The notes: generated by a model not told the origin, from the letters alone. A DNA stretch of 64,000 bases from Clostridium puniceum (GCF_002006345.1 NZ_LZZM01000099.1:88469-152468), one strand, 5' to 3'. Shown: positions 10,064-20,133, counted from the first letter of the stretch. Numbers and translations are program-made.

Positions 10064-10110
10064 TGACTGGAAGTGAACAGTTTTTGATTGCTTTCAGTCT
10101 TTTTTTATTT
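10064..10110 (+). terminator. Terminator after expansin
   Basis: GACTGGAAG pairs with CTTTCAGTC (one G-U) around a 17-nt loop, followed by seven T. Sits about 60 nt after the expansin stop. Confidence 0.7.
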
Positions 10111-10592
10111 GAGAATTTACAATTAACAAAATGAAAGACTTATAAAATTTGTTGTTTAGAATATTTTACTTCATTTATCCTATGCTTAATAGCAACAATT
10201 CCAACAGAATTTTTAGCTAGAACAATGACTATTAGCAGGCGCATTATATCTATTGAAATATTTAGTGTATTTACTTTATTAACAAGTTTTTTATAAAAAA
10301 GGGATTAGAAAGATATTCTAATGTAAGTAGTGAAAAGTTATTAATGCTGAAAAATAAAAAGTATGAGATTAGATTTTATAAGTTTGGAATAAGTGGAAAA
10401 TAAATCTTAATATATAGAAAAATGATATTTTTTGAAGTATACTATAAGAGCTAAGTGATATGAAATACTATTTTCAATAAACAATATTTATCATTAATGA
10501 ATCGATATTGAAATACTTTACTTAAGCTTCAGAAAATTATAATGTGATTTATTAAACTAAATGGAAACTGTAGAAAAATTGGAGGTTATTTT
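10111..10592. other. Intergenic region with a possible membrane-protein remnant
   Basis: About 480 nt without an intact gene. A short open stretch near 10150-10293 reads like a decayed transporter end (IATIPTEFLARTMTISRR followed by a hydrophobic segment), too short to assign. AGGAGG-like GGAGG at 10581-10585 belongs to the next gene. Confidence 0.3.
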
Positions 10593-11213
10593 ATGAATGA
10601 ATTTTTAAAAATAGTTAGAGAAAGAAGATCTGCTGATAAATTTGTTGAAAATATTACAATACCTAGGGAAGATTTTAATGAAATCTTTAGAGACTTATCT
10701 TTAGCACCTTCTGCATTTAACCTGCAACACGCTAAATATTATGTTATAGAGGATAGAGAATTAAATGAGAAAGTTTATGAAGTGGCATTTAAACAATATA
10801 AAATAAAAACTGCTTCAGCAACAATAATAGTTACTGGAGATAAAAATGCATATTTATCAGCAAGTAAAATATATGAAGGATCAATGATGCTAGGAATGAT
10901 AGATAAGACACAATATGAAATTATGATTAACTCTATTAAGAATCTTTATGAAGGTTGGGGAGAAAGTTTTCAGCATGATGAAGCTATTAGAAATTCATGT
11001 TTATCAGCAATGCAATTTATGTTATTAGCTAAAAATAAGGATTGGGATACATGTCCTATGATATATTTTGAGAAAGATAAAATTAAAGAGCTTCTAAATA
11101 TTCCAGAAAATGAAGTACCAGCACTTATGATTACTATGGGAAAGGCGGACACAAGTAGTAGTAAAATAAGAGGTTATAGAAAACCTGCTGATGAATTTGT
11201 GAAATTTTATTAA
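10593..11213 (+). CDS. Nitroreductase family FMN oxidoreductase
   Basis: 206 aa. N-terminal VRERRSADKF and APSAFNLQHAKYYVI segments are the FMN-phosphate and ring contacts of the nitroreductase fold; the C-terminus has PALMITMGKAD. These enzymes use NAD(P)H to reduce nitro compounds, quinones or flavins; the natural substrate is unknown. Start behind TTGGAGG. Single gene flanked by hairpins, near a second broken nitroreductase and hcp, perhaps a nitrosative or redox-stress neighbourhood, although this gene has no shared operator that I can see. Confidence 0.8.
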   Translation: MNEFLKIVRERRSADKFVENITIPREDFNEIFRDLSLAPSAFNLQHAKYYVIEDRELNEKVYEVAFKQYKIKTASATIIVTGDKNAYLSASKIYEGSMMLGMIDKTQYEIMINSIKNLYEGWGESFQHDEAIRNSCLSAMQFMLLAKNKDWDTCPMIYFEKDKIKELLNIPENEVPALMITMGKADTSSSKIRGYRKPADEFVKFY

Positions 11214-11239
11214 ATCAAAGCGAGATAGTTTAATTACTA

Positions 11240-11395
11240 TATATGTTGCAAAAGAATTCTTTCATAAAATTTGTATCTGCATGATTTATATTATGTAGAT
11301 TTGTAATTGCAACATATATAAATTAAAGTTTCAAAGAATTATTGTGAATATAAAAGATTAAAAGCTTAGTGGTCTTATACTAAGCTTTTTTTTAC
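11240..11395 (+). terminator. Inverted repeats and terminator after nitroreductase
   Basis: A long imperfect repeat has arms around TATATGTTGCA (11240-11250) and TGCAACATATA (11309-11319). It is followed by a compact terminator AGCTTAGT...ACTAAGCT then TTTTTTT near 11364-11391. The second is a good intrinsic terminator; the first is an unexplained hairpin. Confidence 0.6.
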
Positions 11396-11455
11396 TTCTA
11401 TTATATATTCCTATTTAATGTAGTAAATTAATTAAATGATTTCTAATAATATAAC

Positions 11456-11469
11456 GTGATTTAAATCAC
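11456..11469. promoter_or_regulatory. Perfect CRP/FNR-like palindrome
   Basis: GTGATTTAAATCAC is a perfect 14-base palindrome, within CGTGA-N6-TCACA, the core of CRP/FNR-family operators. It lies 130 nt upstream of the broken nitroreductase gene. Regulator not identified. Confidence 0.5.
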
Positions 11470-11598
11470 ATTCGTTTTAAGTTTAATCATTTAAAATATT
11501 ATCGTTAATATTTTTAGTTTATAACAATAAATATATGATATTGATGAATTTACAGTAAATTATCATATTATTTGTTATATGGGAAGGAAAGAAAGAGT

Positions 11599-12371
11599 AT
11601 GAAAAGATATAAAGAGCAAAGAGAGTTTTTAAAGTCCAATTTTAATGAATTTAAAAATATAAAAACTGATAAAATGAATGGAATGCCTCAGCCTGAGATT
11701 GTAAAATCTCATAATTCATCCTGTCAAGTCATTGAGCTTCCAAAGGTAAGTGAGGATTTTGTAAAAAAACAAAATATATATGGTGTATAAAAGAACGAAG
11801 AAGTACAAGATTTTATTCTGATGAAAAAATAAACATAGAGGAAATATCGTATTTGTTATGGGCAACTCAAGGAATTACAGATACAAATAAGGCTGGACTT
11901 ACATTTAGAACAGTTCCATGTAGTGGAGCTACTCATTCTTTTGAAACATATTTGTTCATTATGAATGTAGAAGATATAGAAAAAGGAATATATAGATATG
12001 ATCCATTAAAACATAAACTTTTATTTATGTTTCAAGTGGATAGTATAGATACAAAAGTAGATGAAATCACGTTAGAACAGCCTTTTGTACCTAATTTTCC
12101 TAAAAAGGCTGCAGTTATATTTGCATGGAGTACTATTCCATACCGTTCTGAATGAAAGTTTGATAGTACTGCCAAAAAAAAAATCCTAATAGATATTGGA
12201 CATGTATGCCAGAATCTTTATTTAGCTAGTGAATCTATTGATGCTGGAACTTGTGCTATAGGAATATATGATCAGAAAATGATAGATAGATTTTTAGAAC
12301 TAGATGGAGAAGATGAATTTGTAATATATCTTGCAGCAGTTGGGAAAAAGCTAAAAAATGGCATAAAATAG
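11599..12371 (+). pseudogene. SagB-type nitroreductase, frameshift plus in-frame stop
   Basis: Joined frames give a SagB/ThcOx-type nitroreductase of about 255 aa: start ATG at 11599 behind GGAAGGAAAG, IKERRSTRFYSDEKI near 11790-11830, LLWATQGIT, PCSGATHSFETYL, then VCQNLYLASESIDAGTCAIG and an end at TAG 12369. Two lesions: a frame change near 11783 and an in-frame TGA at 12152-12154, where the family expects Trp (PYRSEW). The TGA is a clear single-base nonsense change, so this is probably real inactivation. No toxin precursor or other sag-type gene is adjacent. Confidence 0.75.
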
Positions 12372-12552
12372 GATGTTTTTGTATTGAAATTTATCAATTT
12401 TTTCCTAAATATAAAAGGAATATTTTTTTGAAGTTCTTTAATTCAATTATTAGGTATAATTGAAAATATTTAACTTAGAAGGTGGATGCGTCAAAAATGA
12501 ATATCCTGCTTTGCAATATACCATCTTTTTATTTTATATATTTTTTTATTTC

Positions 12553-12566
12553 GTAACCGTTGTTAC
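12553..12566. promoter_or_regulatory. Inverted repeat upstream of hcp
   Basis: GTAAC-CGTT-GTTAC, a perfect 5-bp inverted repeat with a 4-base spacer, 100 nt before the hcp start. hcp genes are commonly controlled by CRP/FNR-family nitrosative-stress regulators (HcpR); assignment of this site to such a regulator is inference. Confidence 0.5.
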
Positions 12567-12665
12567 AGATTATATCATAGTATTTTAGTAATATACAATC
12601 ATGGCGAAAAGCTAACAAAGAAAATAAAAATTATTAATTTTATATAAAAAATAGGAGGGTATAAT

Positions 12666-14369
12666 ATGTCAATGTTTTGTTATCAATGTCAAGAAACAGC
12701 TGGGTGCACAGGTTGTACTAAAGTAGGAGTGTGTGGTAAAGATGAGTATGTAGCAAAAGCTCAAGACTTATTAATATATGTAACTAAAGGACTAGCTATT
12801 GTAAGCAACGAAGGAAAAAAAGTTGGAGTTACTGATAGTAAAGTTGATAAATTTATAGTAGAAAATTTATTTACAACAATTACAAATGCTAATTTTGATA
12901 GAGATTCTATTTTAGATAGAGTAAGAGAAACTTTAAAAATAAGAGAAATTTTAAAAGCTAAGGTTATTAAAGCTGGTGGAACTGTTGGAGAAGTAAAAGT
13001 AACTGGTGGCTTCTTCAAAAAAATATTTGGAATGCAAACTACAGAAATGATTATGCCAGAGGCAGCTACCTGGACAGCCGACAACACAATAGAATTTGAT
13101 GCAAAGGCTGAAAAAATTGGAGTTCTTGCAACTGAAAATGAAGATATAAGAAGCTTAAGGGAGCTAATCACTTATGGATTAAAAGGATTATCTGCTTACA
13201 TGAAGCATGCTATGAATTTAAAATACAATAATGAAGAAGTTCATGCATTTATGGCCAAAGCATTAGCAGCTACAATTGATGATGCTTTAACAGTTGATGA
13301 TTATGTTGGACTTGCATTAGAAGCAGGGAAATTTGGTGTTGATGGTATGGCATTACTTGATAAAGCTAATACTGAAAGTTATGGACATCCTGAAATAACA
13401 ACAGTTGATATTGGAGTTAGAAATAATCCAGGAATATTAATTTCAGGACATGATTTAAGAGATTTAGAAATGTTGCTTGCACAAACAGAAGGAACAGGAA
13501 TAGATGTTTATACTCATGGAGAAATGCTTGCTGGGCAATATTATCCAAAGTTTAAGAAATACAGTAACTTTGCAGGAAATTATGGTAATGCATGGTGGAA
13601 ACAAAAAGAAGAATTTGAACAATTTAATGGACCAATTCTTATGACTACAAACTGTATAGTAATTCCAAAGGATTCTTATAAAAATAGATTATTTACAACA
13701 GGTGCAACAGGAATGCCTGGATGTGAACATATAGAAGCTAAGGCTGATGGAACAAAAGATTTCTCTAAAATTATAGAAATGGCTAAGAAATGTAAAGCTC
13801 CTACAGAAATAGAACAAGGACAAATAGTTGGTGGATTTGCTCACAATCAAGTTTTAGCTCTAGCTGACAAGGTTGTTGATGCTATTAAATCAGGTGCTAT
13901 AAAGAGATTCTTCGTAATGGCTGGTTGTGATGGAAGAGCTAAGTCAAGAAACTACTACACAGAATTTGCGGAAAAATTACCAAAAGATACAGTTATATTA
14001 ACTGCAGGTTGTGCAAAATATAAATATAACAAATTAAACTTAGGCGATATTGGTGGAATTCCAAGAGTATTAGATGCAGGACAATGTAATGATTCATATT
14101 CATTAGTTGTTATAGCTCTTAAGCTTCAAGAAGTATTTGGATTAAAGAGTGTAAATGAATTACCTATTTCATACAACATAGCTTGGTATGAACAAAAAGC
14201 AGTAATAGTATTATTATCCTTATTACACTTAGGAGTTAAGAACATTCACTTAGGACCAACACTTCCAGCCTTCCTTTCACCAAATGTTGCTAAAGTATTA
14301 ATAGATAACTTTGGTATTGGTGGAATAACTAATGTTGATGATGACATGAAGATGTTTATGGAGGCTTAA
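12666..14369 (+). CDS. hcp: Hybrid cluster protein (hydroxylamine reductase / NO-stress protein)
   Basis: 567 aa cytoplasmic Fe-S protein. N-terminal cysteines Cys5-X2-Cys8-X8-Cys17-X5-Cys23 match the class I [4Fe-4S] motif. Downstream hybrid-cluster ligands lie in the [28 protein letters not shown] and [10 protein letters not shown] segments. Hcp reduces nitric oxide or hydroxylamine under anaerobic nitrosative stress. Start ATG behind AGGAGG. Monocistronic; no hcr reductase gene adjoins. An inverted repeat lies 100 nt upstream. Full length and intact. Confidence 0.95.
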   Translation: MSMFCYQCQETAGCTGCTKVGVCGKDEYVAKAQDLLIYVTKGLAIVSNEGKKVGVTDSKVDKFIVENLFTTITNANFDRDSILDRVRETLKIREILKAKVIKAGGTVGEVKVTGGFFKKIFGMQTTEMIMPEAATWTADNTIEFDAKAEKIGVLATENEDIRSLRELITYGLKGLSAYMKHAMNLKYNNEEVHAFMAKALAATIDDALTVDDYVGLALEAGKFGVDGMALLDKANTESYGHPEITTVDIGVRNNPGILISGHDLRDLEMLLAQTEGTGIDVYTHGEMLAGQYYPKFKKYSNFAGNYGNAWWKQKEEFEQFNGPILMTTNCIVIPKDSYKNRLFTTGATGMPGCEHIEAKADGTKDFSKIIEMAKKCKAPTEIEQGQIVGGFAHNQVLALADKVVDAIKSGAIKRFFVMAGCDGRAKSRNYYTEFAEKLPKDTVILTAGCAKYKYNKLNLGDIGGIPRVLDAGQCNDSYSLVVIALKLQEVFGLKSVNELPISYNIAWYEQKAVIVLLSLLHLGVKNIHLGPTLPAFLSPNVAKVLIDNFGIGGITNVDDDMKMFMEA

Positions 14370-14619
14370 TAAAATTTTTTATATATCAAGTTTATATATC
14401 ACATGGATAATAATGATAAACTTTTTATTAAAAGAAAAAATTTCATTAAAATTAGTTAGAGGTAATGAATATTAAGTTAAATGTTGCAAATAAAATACGA
14501 ATATATAGGAAGTTTTTTATGATGTTAGAAACTTAAAAAAGTTGAAATTTTAATAATACTTAATGACTAAAAAAATAATTAACCTTTATGTAAAAATTTT
14601 AATTTAATAGTTTTACCCA

Positions 14620-14683
14620 ATTATTACAAGTTATGCTATGATTATAGTAGATGATTTTAGAGCATAACTTGTAATAATTTTTT
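14620..14683 (+). terminator. Strong distal hairpin/terminator
   Basis: Perfect 18-bp stem (ATTATTACAAGTTATGCT at 14620-14637, complement at 14661-14678), 23-nt loop, six T. It lies 250 nt beyond hcp, so it may end the hcp transcript or a separate small RNA. Between 14730 and 14833 is a short open stretch (KDSFKSLREVNKGIRFHKLK...) that looks like the tail of a lost gene. Nothing else is seen in 14370-14833. Confidence 0.65.
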
Positions 14684-14833
14684 ATGTATAAAAATAATGG
14701 ATAATATATATTATTTATCAAAGCCTCGGAAAAGATTCTTTTAAATCATTAAGAGAAGTTAATAAAGGAATCAGATTTCATAAATTAAAAAAAGAGTTAG
14801 AAACTGTACGCGTATTAGTCCCTAATTGAAAAT

Positions 14834-15565
14834 TTAAAACAGCACTTCAGCTAAAATAGTTGACATAAAAGTATAAAATCCTAAAAGTGCTATTAAACCG
14901 ATGGTAATCTTTCTAAATATACTTTCATTAATTTTAGTCGAAGTTTTAATACCAGTAAACACGCCAAGCATAAGTGCTGGTAAATAGAGTGCTGTAAAAT
15001 TTAAAATAGAAGTGTTAATAATACCTTCTACAATAAAGATGATAATAGCAAAAATATTAGTTGCAATCCCATAAAAGGAAAGATTTGCTCTAAATACATC
15101 CTTATCAGTATTTTGATTTGTTAAAAATAGAACAACAGGAGGTCCACTTAATCCTGTACTTCCATTTAAAAGTCCACTTAAAAGACCAACAATTCCATAG
15201 TATATGTTTTGGTTTTTAATATTTATTTTAAAGTTCTTAAACATTGATAAAGCTGTAATTGAAGTCACTAAGCCTATAATAATTTTCAAAGTACTTACTT
15301 TAAACATTAACAATAGGTATGTTCCAATAGGGGTTGCTATTATTCCAAATATGATTAGTGGAATAATCCTTTTGAGGTCTATAAATGATCTAGATTTATA
15401 ACCTATAATAATATTTGTAAGAAGACTATAGATAACAATAATAGGGGTAATATTCCTAATTTCAGGTATAAATAGAGAAAGTAAAGGTACTGCTATAAGT
15501 GCAAAGCCAAAACCAGTAATACCTTGAGTAAATGCAGCGAGTAAAATAGATATAAATCCAAACAT
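14834..15565 (-). CDS. TauE/SafE-family membrane permease
   Basis: 243 aa, about eight predicted membrane helices, with the two-fold TauE/SafE repeat: GITGFGFALIAVPLL near the N-terminus and GLLNGSTGLSGPPVVLFL in the second half. Family members export sulfite, sulfonates or organosulfur anions; the substrate here is unknown. Start at 15565 is chosen because AAGGATGG precedes it; an upstream in-frame ATG at 15640 has none. A cre-like site lies 26 nt upstream of the start. A second, half-size member is found at 16224. Confidence 0.8.
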   Translation of the reverse strand: MFGFISILLAAFTQGITGFGFALIAVPLLSLFIPEIRNITPIIVIYSLLTNIIIGYKSRSFIDLKRIIPLIIFGIIATPIGTYLLLMFKVSTLKIIIGLVTSITALSMFKNFKINIKNQNIYYGIVGLLSGLLNGSTGLSGPPVVLFLTNQNTDKDVFRANLSFYGIATNIFAIIIFIVEGIINTSILNFTALYLPALMLGVFTGIKTSTKINESIFRKITIGLIALLGFYTFMSTILAEVLF

Positions 15566-15591
15566 AAAAACACCATCCTTAATATTTGAAT

Positions 15592-15605
15592 AGAAAACGC
15601 TTTCT
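15592..15605 (-). promoter_or_regulatory. cre-like catabolite control site
   Basis: AGAAAACGCTTTCT is a near-palindrome matching the CcpA consensus TGWAANCGNTNWCA at all but the two outer bases. It lies between the TTGACA (15640-15635, minus strand) and the start codon of the TauE gene, a position suited to repression. Confidence 0.4.
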
Positions 15606-15869
15606 AAAAGTATAGTATAATATGGACTAACATATGTCAATATATAAAGTAAAATATATAGAAATCCTTTTCTTTAAAAGTGTTCAAACCATGATTAGAA
15701 AATTCAAAGCTATTTTATGATACGATGAAAAAAATAGCATTAGAAAAATGTCTTGTTAAAAATAATAATATTAAACTTACCAAATAGTAGAAAAGATAAA
15801 TCTATAGTAACAGATATATTTATGCAAAAATTATTAAATTAAAAGATAAAGATGTAAAATTATTAATCC

Positions 15870-16193
15870 AACAGCATTTTTAATTGGAGAATTTGATATT
15901 AGATAGTATATTAATTACAATTGAGATTATACTAGGTATATTGATAACTCGATATAATGGAGGACTACTTTTTTATATAAATTTATTGGAATATAATTGT
16001 ATTTATTGTATTGATATTTTTACTAAGAAAAAGCAAAAAAATGGAATAGTGTTTTACATATATAGGACTGTATTCAATAGGTTGTTTCGTAATTGAAGAA
16101 ATGAGAACAGATAGTTTAATCCTTTGGAATATTAGAAGGGCTCAATTGGTAAGTTTAAGCGGTGTAATTGCATGGATAATTAAATTATTATAA
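15870..16193 (+). pseudogene. lgt: Remnant of prolipoprotein diacylglyceryl transferase
   Basis: Only the C-terminal third remains. Across one frame change near 16075 it reads NGIVFYIYR...[18 protein letters not shown]...[13 protein letters not shown], matching the Lgt tail with its conserved FxIExLRTDSL and AQLVS motifs. The N-terminal catalytic part is absent, so it is non-functional. The stretch from 15641 to here is AT-rich with no recognisable gene. Confidence 0.6.
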
Positions 16194-16223
16194 AAATAGA
16201 ACAAAGGGAAGTGCGTATAAAGA

Positions 16224-16583
16224 ATGGATGTAATAATATTTATAGGAATTGGAATACTTGCTGGAATTTTAAGTGGGATGTTTGGAATTGGAGGAGGAAT
16301 AATAATTGTTCCAGCCTTGATGTATTTATGCGGCTTTAGCCAGCTAAAGGCGCAGGGAACGTCACTTGCAGTTATGCTTCCACCGGTTGGAATAGCAGCT
16401 TTTACCTATTATTATAAAAAGGGGCAGGTAGATTTAAAGGCAGGAATATTAATATGTATATTTATAGTTGTTGGTTCATTGTTTGGAGCTAAAATAGCTA
16501 ATAATATTCCTACATTAATACTTAAAAAAACTTTTGGTGTATTAATGATTTTAATATCCTTAAAAATGATTTTTTCAGAATAA
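16224..16583 (+). CDS. Half-size TauE/SafE-family membrane protein
   Basis: 119 aa, about four membrane helices, containing one TauE/SafE module: GILAGILSGMFGIGGGIIIVPAL at the N-terminus and GSLFGAKIANNIP. Usual family length is about 250 aa with two modules; single-module proteins are known and would need to dimerise. It begins behind AAAGGGAAG and ends cleanly, so it looks like a genuine short form. Substrate (sulfite or sulfonate anion) is unknown. Confidence 0.75.
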   Translation: MDVIIFIGIGILAGILSGMFGIGGGIIIVPALMYLCGFSQLKAQGTSLAVMLPPVGIAAFTYYYKKGQVDLKAGILICIFIVVGSLFGAKIANNIPTLILKKTFGVLMILISLKMIFSE

Positions 16584-16678
16584 TAAAAAATAACATAAAA
16601 TTAACACTATATGTATTTATATTTATCATTAATTTGAGAAAATTTAATTATAAATATAAATAAGGAAGGTGGAAAGCT

Positions 16679-16828
16679 ATGACTCCCAAAGAACTAACAG
16701 ATAAGACTATTCAAGATATAATTAAAAGAAGAATGAAAGCTGAAAAAGAATTTTATGGATATCGAAAAGAGCAAAATGTTAGAAAGCTAAGAAATTGGAG
16801 TGTCAGAGTTGGAGGCTGCAGATGGTAA
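16679..16828 (+). CDS. Small basic protein, unknown
   Basis: 49 aa ORF, ATG behind AAGGAAGGTGG, rich in Lys/Arg with a predicted N-terminal helix and a GGCRW end. I do not recognise it. The strong ribosome-binding site and the coding-like composition support expression; its shortness and lack of a family argue for caution. It may also be the 5' remnant of a longer gene. Confidence 0.4.
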   Translation: MTPKELTDKTIQDIIKRRMKAEKEFYGYRKEQNVRKLRNWSVRVGGCRW

Positions 16829-17325
16829 GAATTATGGTAAATTTATAAAACTTTATTTGAGAGATTTTTATATATACATTTCAAAATAGTGCAAAGTACA
16901 ATTAAGAACTATATTATAGGTTTAGAGACTTTAGTTACAAATCTAAATATCATAATGCATTTAAATGTTTATAAGGCTATATTTTTATTGAAATGTTAAA
17001 ACATAGCCTTCTTTAGGTAAACCAATAAAAAATATTTGGTTTATGATGAAAATTATGGAAATACTTATTATTAATAAGTGGACGGAAATAAGGCAATTGA
17101 ATAGCTAAGTTATGGCATATAGCAATGTAATTAATGCATATAAACTAGATTTTAACGGAACATGGATCAGATAGATCTTTTTAGGTATATTAAGGTTAAA
17201 TTTTATAATTTGCGAAACAAACAATGGAGAGGGAAATTATTAGATTATTTCCCTCTATTTTTCATTTAATAATATGCTGTCCATATTAAATTTCTATTTT
17301 ATCTTCATTATAAGTTAGTACTTTA
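16829..17325. other. Intergenic region with terminator
   Basis: About 500 nt without a gene. A terminator AGAGGGAAAT...ATTTCCCTCT followed by ATTTTTC lies at 17228-17264 and separates the small ORF from the LysR gene. Confidence 0.5.
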
Positions 17326-17384
17326 TTAACAATATTAGCTTAGAAAAATATATTATGGTATGATATTAATGAAAATGAATATCA
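17326..17384 (+). promoter_or_regulatory. Promoter with Fur-family-like operator, LysR/nik locus
   Basis: TTAACA (17326-17331), 17-base spacer, TATATT (17349-17354). A 7-1-7 near-palindrome TGAAAAT-G-AATATCA at 17370-17384 follows at about +9, matching the Fur-type TGATAAT-N-ATTATCA core at 13 of 15 positions. Which Fur paralog (iron, zinc or nickel type) reads it is unknown. Confidence 0.5.
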
Positions 17385-17430
17385 ATTAAATAATAATATA
17401 AAATTTGTTGCAAATGATAAGGAGATAAGT

Positions 17431-18348
17431 ATGGAAATAAAACAATTAGAATATTTTGTAGTAACCGCAGATTATGGGAGTATTAATAAAGCAGCAGAAG
17501 CTTTATATACATCCCAGCCTAATGTGAGTAAAGTTATAAATGGATTTGAAAAAGAAATGGGTGTTTCTTTTTTTCATAGAACTAATAAAGGGGTAAGATT
17601 AACTCAACAAGGTAAAAAAATCTATGAGTATGCAAAAATAATTTTAAAAAATACTAACATAATGTCTTTAGTTATTAAAGAAGAAATTACCCGTAAATTC
17701 AGTGTTTCATGTTATCCAAGTCATATGATTTCAAGAATTTTTAGTGAATTTTATAATTCCAAAAAAGATGAGAATATTAGTTTAGAATTTTATGAAGGAA
17801 CAGTAGAAGAAATTACAGATCATGTAGCAAATTACCTTTCTGAAATTGGAATTGTTTATTTTTCAGAAAATCAGCTTAAATCATTTAATCATATAATGGG
17901 ACATAAAAAATTAGAATTTTGCTTATTGGATCAAAGAGAAGCTTGTATTTACGTAGGAGAAAAAAATCCTCTATTTGAAAAAGAAGCAGTAAACTTTGAG
18001 GAATTAGACAATTTAAAATTTGTTCAACCTATAAAGGATTTTTTTTCATTAGAGCACCATTTAGATAGCATTAGTGTAGGGGCAATTAATATGGATAATT
18101 TTAAAAATGTGGTTCAGACAAATAGTGATAATCTTACAATAGATTTATTGCTACATACAGATATATGTAGTTTTGGTATCCATTTTATGAATTCAAATTT
18201 TCAACAATATAAAATACATCCATTAAAAATTAACGGATGTACAGAATGTCTAGTTATTGGATACGTAAAACAAAAAGATAATGATTTATCTGTAGAGGCT
18301 GAAGAATTCCTTCAATATATAAGAAAGGTTTTAAAAGAAAGCAAATAA
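17431..18348 (+). CDS. LysR-family transcriptional regulator of the nik operon
   Basis: 305 aa. N-terminal winged helix-turn-helix (QLEYFVVTADYGSINKAAEALYTSQPNVSKVINGFEKEMG, residues 5-43) and a C-terminal effector-binding domain of normal LysR length. It is encoded just upstream of and in the same direction as the nickel transporter genes, the usual setting for a local regulator. An ATAAC-N5-GTTAT dyad at 18357-18371 in the gap before nikA is a possible binding site. Effector unknown. Confidence 0.8.
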   Translation: MEIKQLEYFVVTADYGSINKAAEALYTSQPNVSKVINGFEKEMGVSFFHRTNKGVRLTQQGKKIYEYAKIILKNTNIMSLVIKEEITRKFSVSCYPSHMISRIFSEFYNSKKDENISLEFYEGTVEEITDHVANYLSEIGIVYFSENQLKSFNHIMGHKKLEFCLLDQREACIYVGEKNPLFEKEAVNFEELDNLKFVQPIKDFFSLEHHLDSISVGAINMDNFKNVVQTNSDNLTIDLLLHTDICSFGIHFMNSNFQQYKIHPLKINGCTECLVIGYVKQKDNDLSVEAEEFLQYIRKVLKESK

Positions 18349-18356
18349 ATTTGGTT

Positions 18357-18371
18357 ATAACGAATAGTTAT
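18357..18371. promoter_or_regulatory. Dyad upstream of nikA
   Basis: ATAAC-GAATA-GTTAT inverted repeat, 94 nt before the nikA start, directly after the LysR gene. Candidate LysR or metal-repressor site. Confidence 0.35.
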
Positions 18372-18464
18372 TACACGTTATGAATAAATGATATTATTAA
18401 AAATTTATGTCCTATGATATAGTATGTTTTAGATGTGATAATGAAAATCAATTAGGAGGTAAAT

Positions 18465-20060
18465 ATGAAATTTAAAAAATTTAGTGCAATATTACTTGCA
18501 TGTGGGATTATGGTAGGTGCACTATCAGGATGTGCTGCAAACAAAACAGCAGAGGGGAATAATGTAAAAGCAAAACAAGAAGAACTAGTTTTTGTTAATT
18601 TTCGTGATATAAGAGATTTAAATCCACATTTATATGCGGGAGAAATGTATGCACAGGAAATGATATATGAATCTTTAGTTAATATTACAGAAAATGGATA
18701 TGAACCATGTTTGGCAGAAAGCTGGGATATTAGCCAAGATGGAAAAGTATATACTTTTAAAATAAGAAAAGGTGTAAAATTTTCTGATGGAAATGTATGT
18801 GATGCAAATGCTATAAAAGCTAATTTTGATGCAATAATAGAAAATAAAAGCCGCCATACTTGGTTAGAAATGATGAGTTTGCTTGAAAGTGTTAAAACCA
18901 TAGATGACTATACTTTAGAGATAAAATTAAGTAAGCCATATTACCCAATGCTTACAGAATTAGGGGTTACAAGACCTTTTGCAATGATTTCTCCTGCTGC
19001 TATGAAGGATGGTTCCACTAAAGATGGTGTTAAGGAGCATATAGGTACAGGCCCATATGTGCTTAAGGAATTTGTTACCGATGAATATGCTATTTTTGAA
19101 GCAAATGAAAATTATTGGGGAGAAAAACCTAAAGTTAAAAAGATTACAGTTAAAGTAATACCAGATAATCAAACACGTATTTTAGCACTTGAAAAAGGCG
19201 AAATAGATTTGATTTATGGGAAAAATATGATTGATGCTGATGCTATAAATAAATATAAAGATAGTGATAAGTTTGAAATTGCATTATCTGAAGCAACATC
19301 TACAAGACAAATAGTATTAAATACTACAGATGAGGTTTTAAAAGATACAGCAGTTAGAAAAGCTCTTCAATATGGAACTGATAAAAAAGCAATTTCAGAT
19401 GGAATATTTTATGGATTGGAAAAACCAGCAGATACCTTATTCTCAAAGACTGTAAAATATTGTGATATTAATTTAACATCATACGATTACAACAAAGATA
19501 AGGCAGCATCTGTACTTGAAGAAGCAGGATGGAAACTTGGAAGTGATGGTATTCGTGAAAAGGATGGAAAGAAATTAGAATTGGCATTACTTTATAATAG
19601 TAACAGTGTTACTGAAAAAGCAATAGCTGAACTTATGCAAGGAGAATATAAAAATATAGGAATAAACTTATCAATAAAAGGTGAAGAAGAGCAATCATAT
19701 CGTGATAATATGAAAGCTGGTAATTTCGATATGGTATTTAACATTAGCTGGGGAACACCATATGATCCACAATCTTCTTTAGCTGCTATGAGAAAGCCTG
19801 TATATGGAGATTATGCAGCACAACAAGGCTTAACAGATAAAAAAGAAATTGATGATGCAATAACTAACATATTAACATCTACTAATGAAGAAGAAAGACA
19901 AAAATTATATAGTTTTGTTTTAACAAGATTACATGAAGATGCAGTATATATACCACTTACATATGAATGTAATAAAGCAATCTCAAAAAAAGGACTAAAA
20001 GGAGTTCAATTTACTCAAACTCAATATGAAGTTCCATTTTCAAAGATGTATGTAGAATAA
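18465..20060 (+). CDS. nikA: Nickel ABC transporter substrate-binding lipoprotein
   Basis: 531 aa family-5 solute-binding protein. Lipoprotein signal with lipobox LSGC (Cys at about residue 23), so membrane-anchored. It matches E. coli NikA as I know it along its length: DLNPHLY, the RHTWLEMM Trp, the TRPFAMISP region, IGTGPYVL and SWGTPYDPQ, where NikA has its Trp and Tyr metal-site residues. It captures Ni2+, probably bound to a small chelator. Start behind AGGAGG. First gene of nikABCDE; a hairpin separates it from nikB. A dipeptide binder is the alternative. Confidence 0.8.
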   Translation: MKFKKFSAILLACGIMVGALSGCAANKTAEGNNVKAKQEELVFVNFRDIRDLNPHLYAGEMYAQEMIYESLVNITENGYEPCLAESWDISQDGKVYTFKIRKGVKFSDGNVCDANAIKANFDAIIENKSRHTWLEMMSLLESVKTIDDYTLEIKLSKPYYPMLTELGVTRPFAMISPAAMKDGSTKDGVKEHIGTGPYVLKEFVTDEYAIFEANENYWGEKPKVKKITVKVIPDNQTRILALEKGEIDLIYGKNMIDADAINKYKDSDKFEIALSEATSTRQIVLNTTDEVLKDTAVRKALQYGTDKKAISDGIFYGLEKPADTLFSKTVKYCDINLTSYDYNKDKAASVLEEAGWKLGSDGIREKDGKKLELALLYNSNSVTEKAIAELMQGEYKNIGINLSIKGEEEQSYRDNMKAGNFDMVFNISWGTPYDPQSSLAAMRKPVYGDYAAQQGLTDKKEIDDAITNILTSTNEEERQKLYSFVLTRLHEDAVYIPLTYECNKAISKKGLKGVQFTQTQYEVPFSKMYVE

Positions 20061-20072
20061 AAAAATTATAAG

Positions 20073-20116
20073 GATCTGCTGATGTTGAGAATATCCAATA
20101 TTAGCAGTTCTTTTTA
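20073..20116 (+). terminator. Attenuator hairpin between nikA and nikB
   Basis: CTGCTGATGTTG pairs with CAATATTAGCAG (two G-U) and is followed by TTCTTTTTAT. As in many ABC operons it would make the binding protein more abundant than the permeases. Confidence 0.6.
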
Positions 20117-20133
20117 TAAAGGGGAAATAAAAA

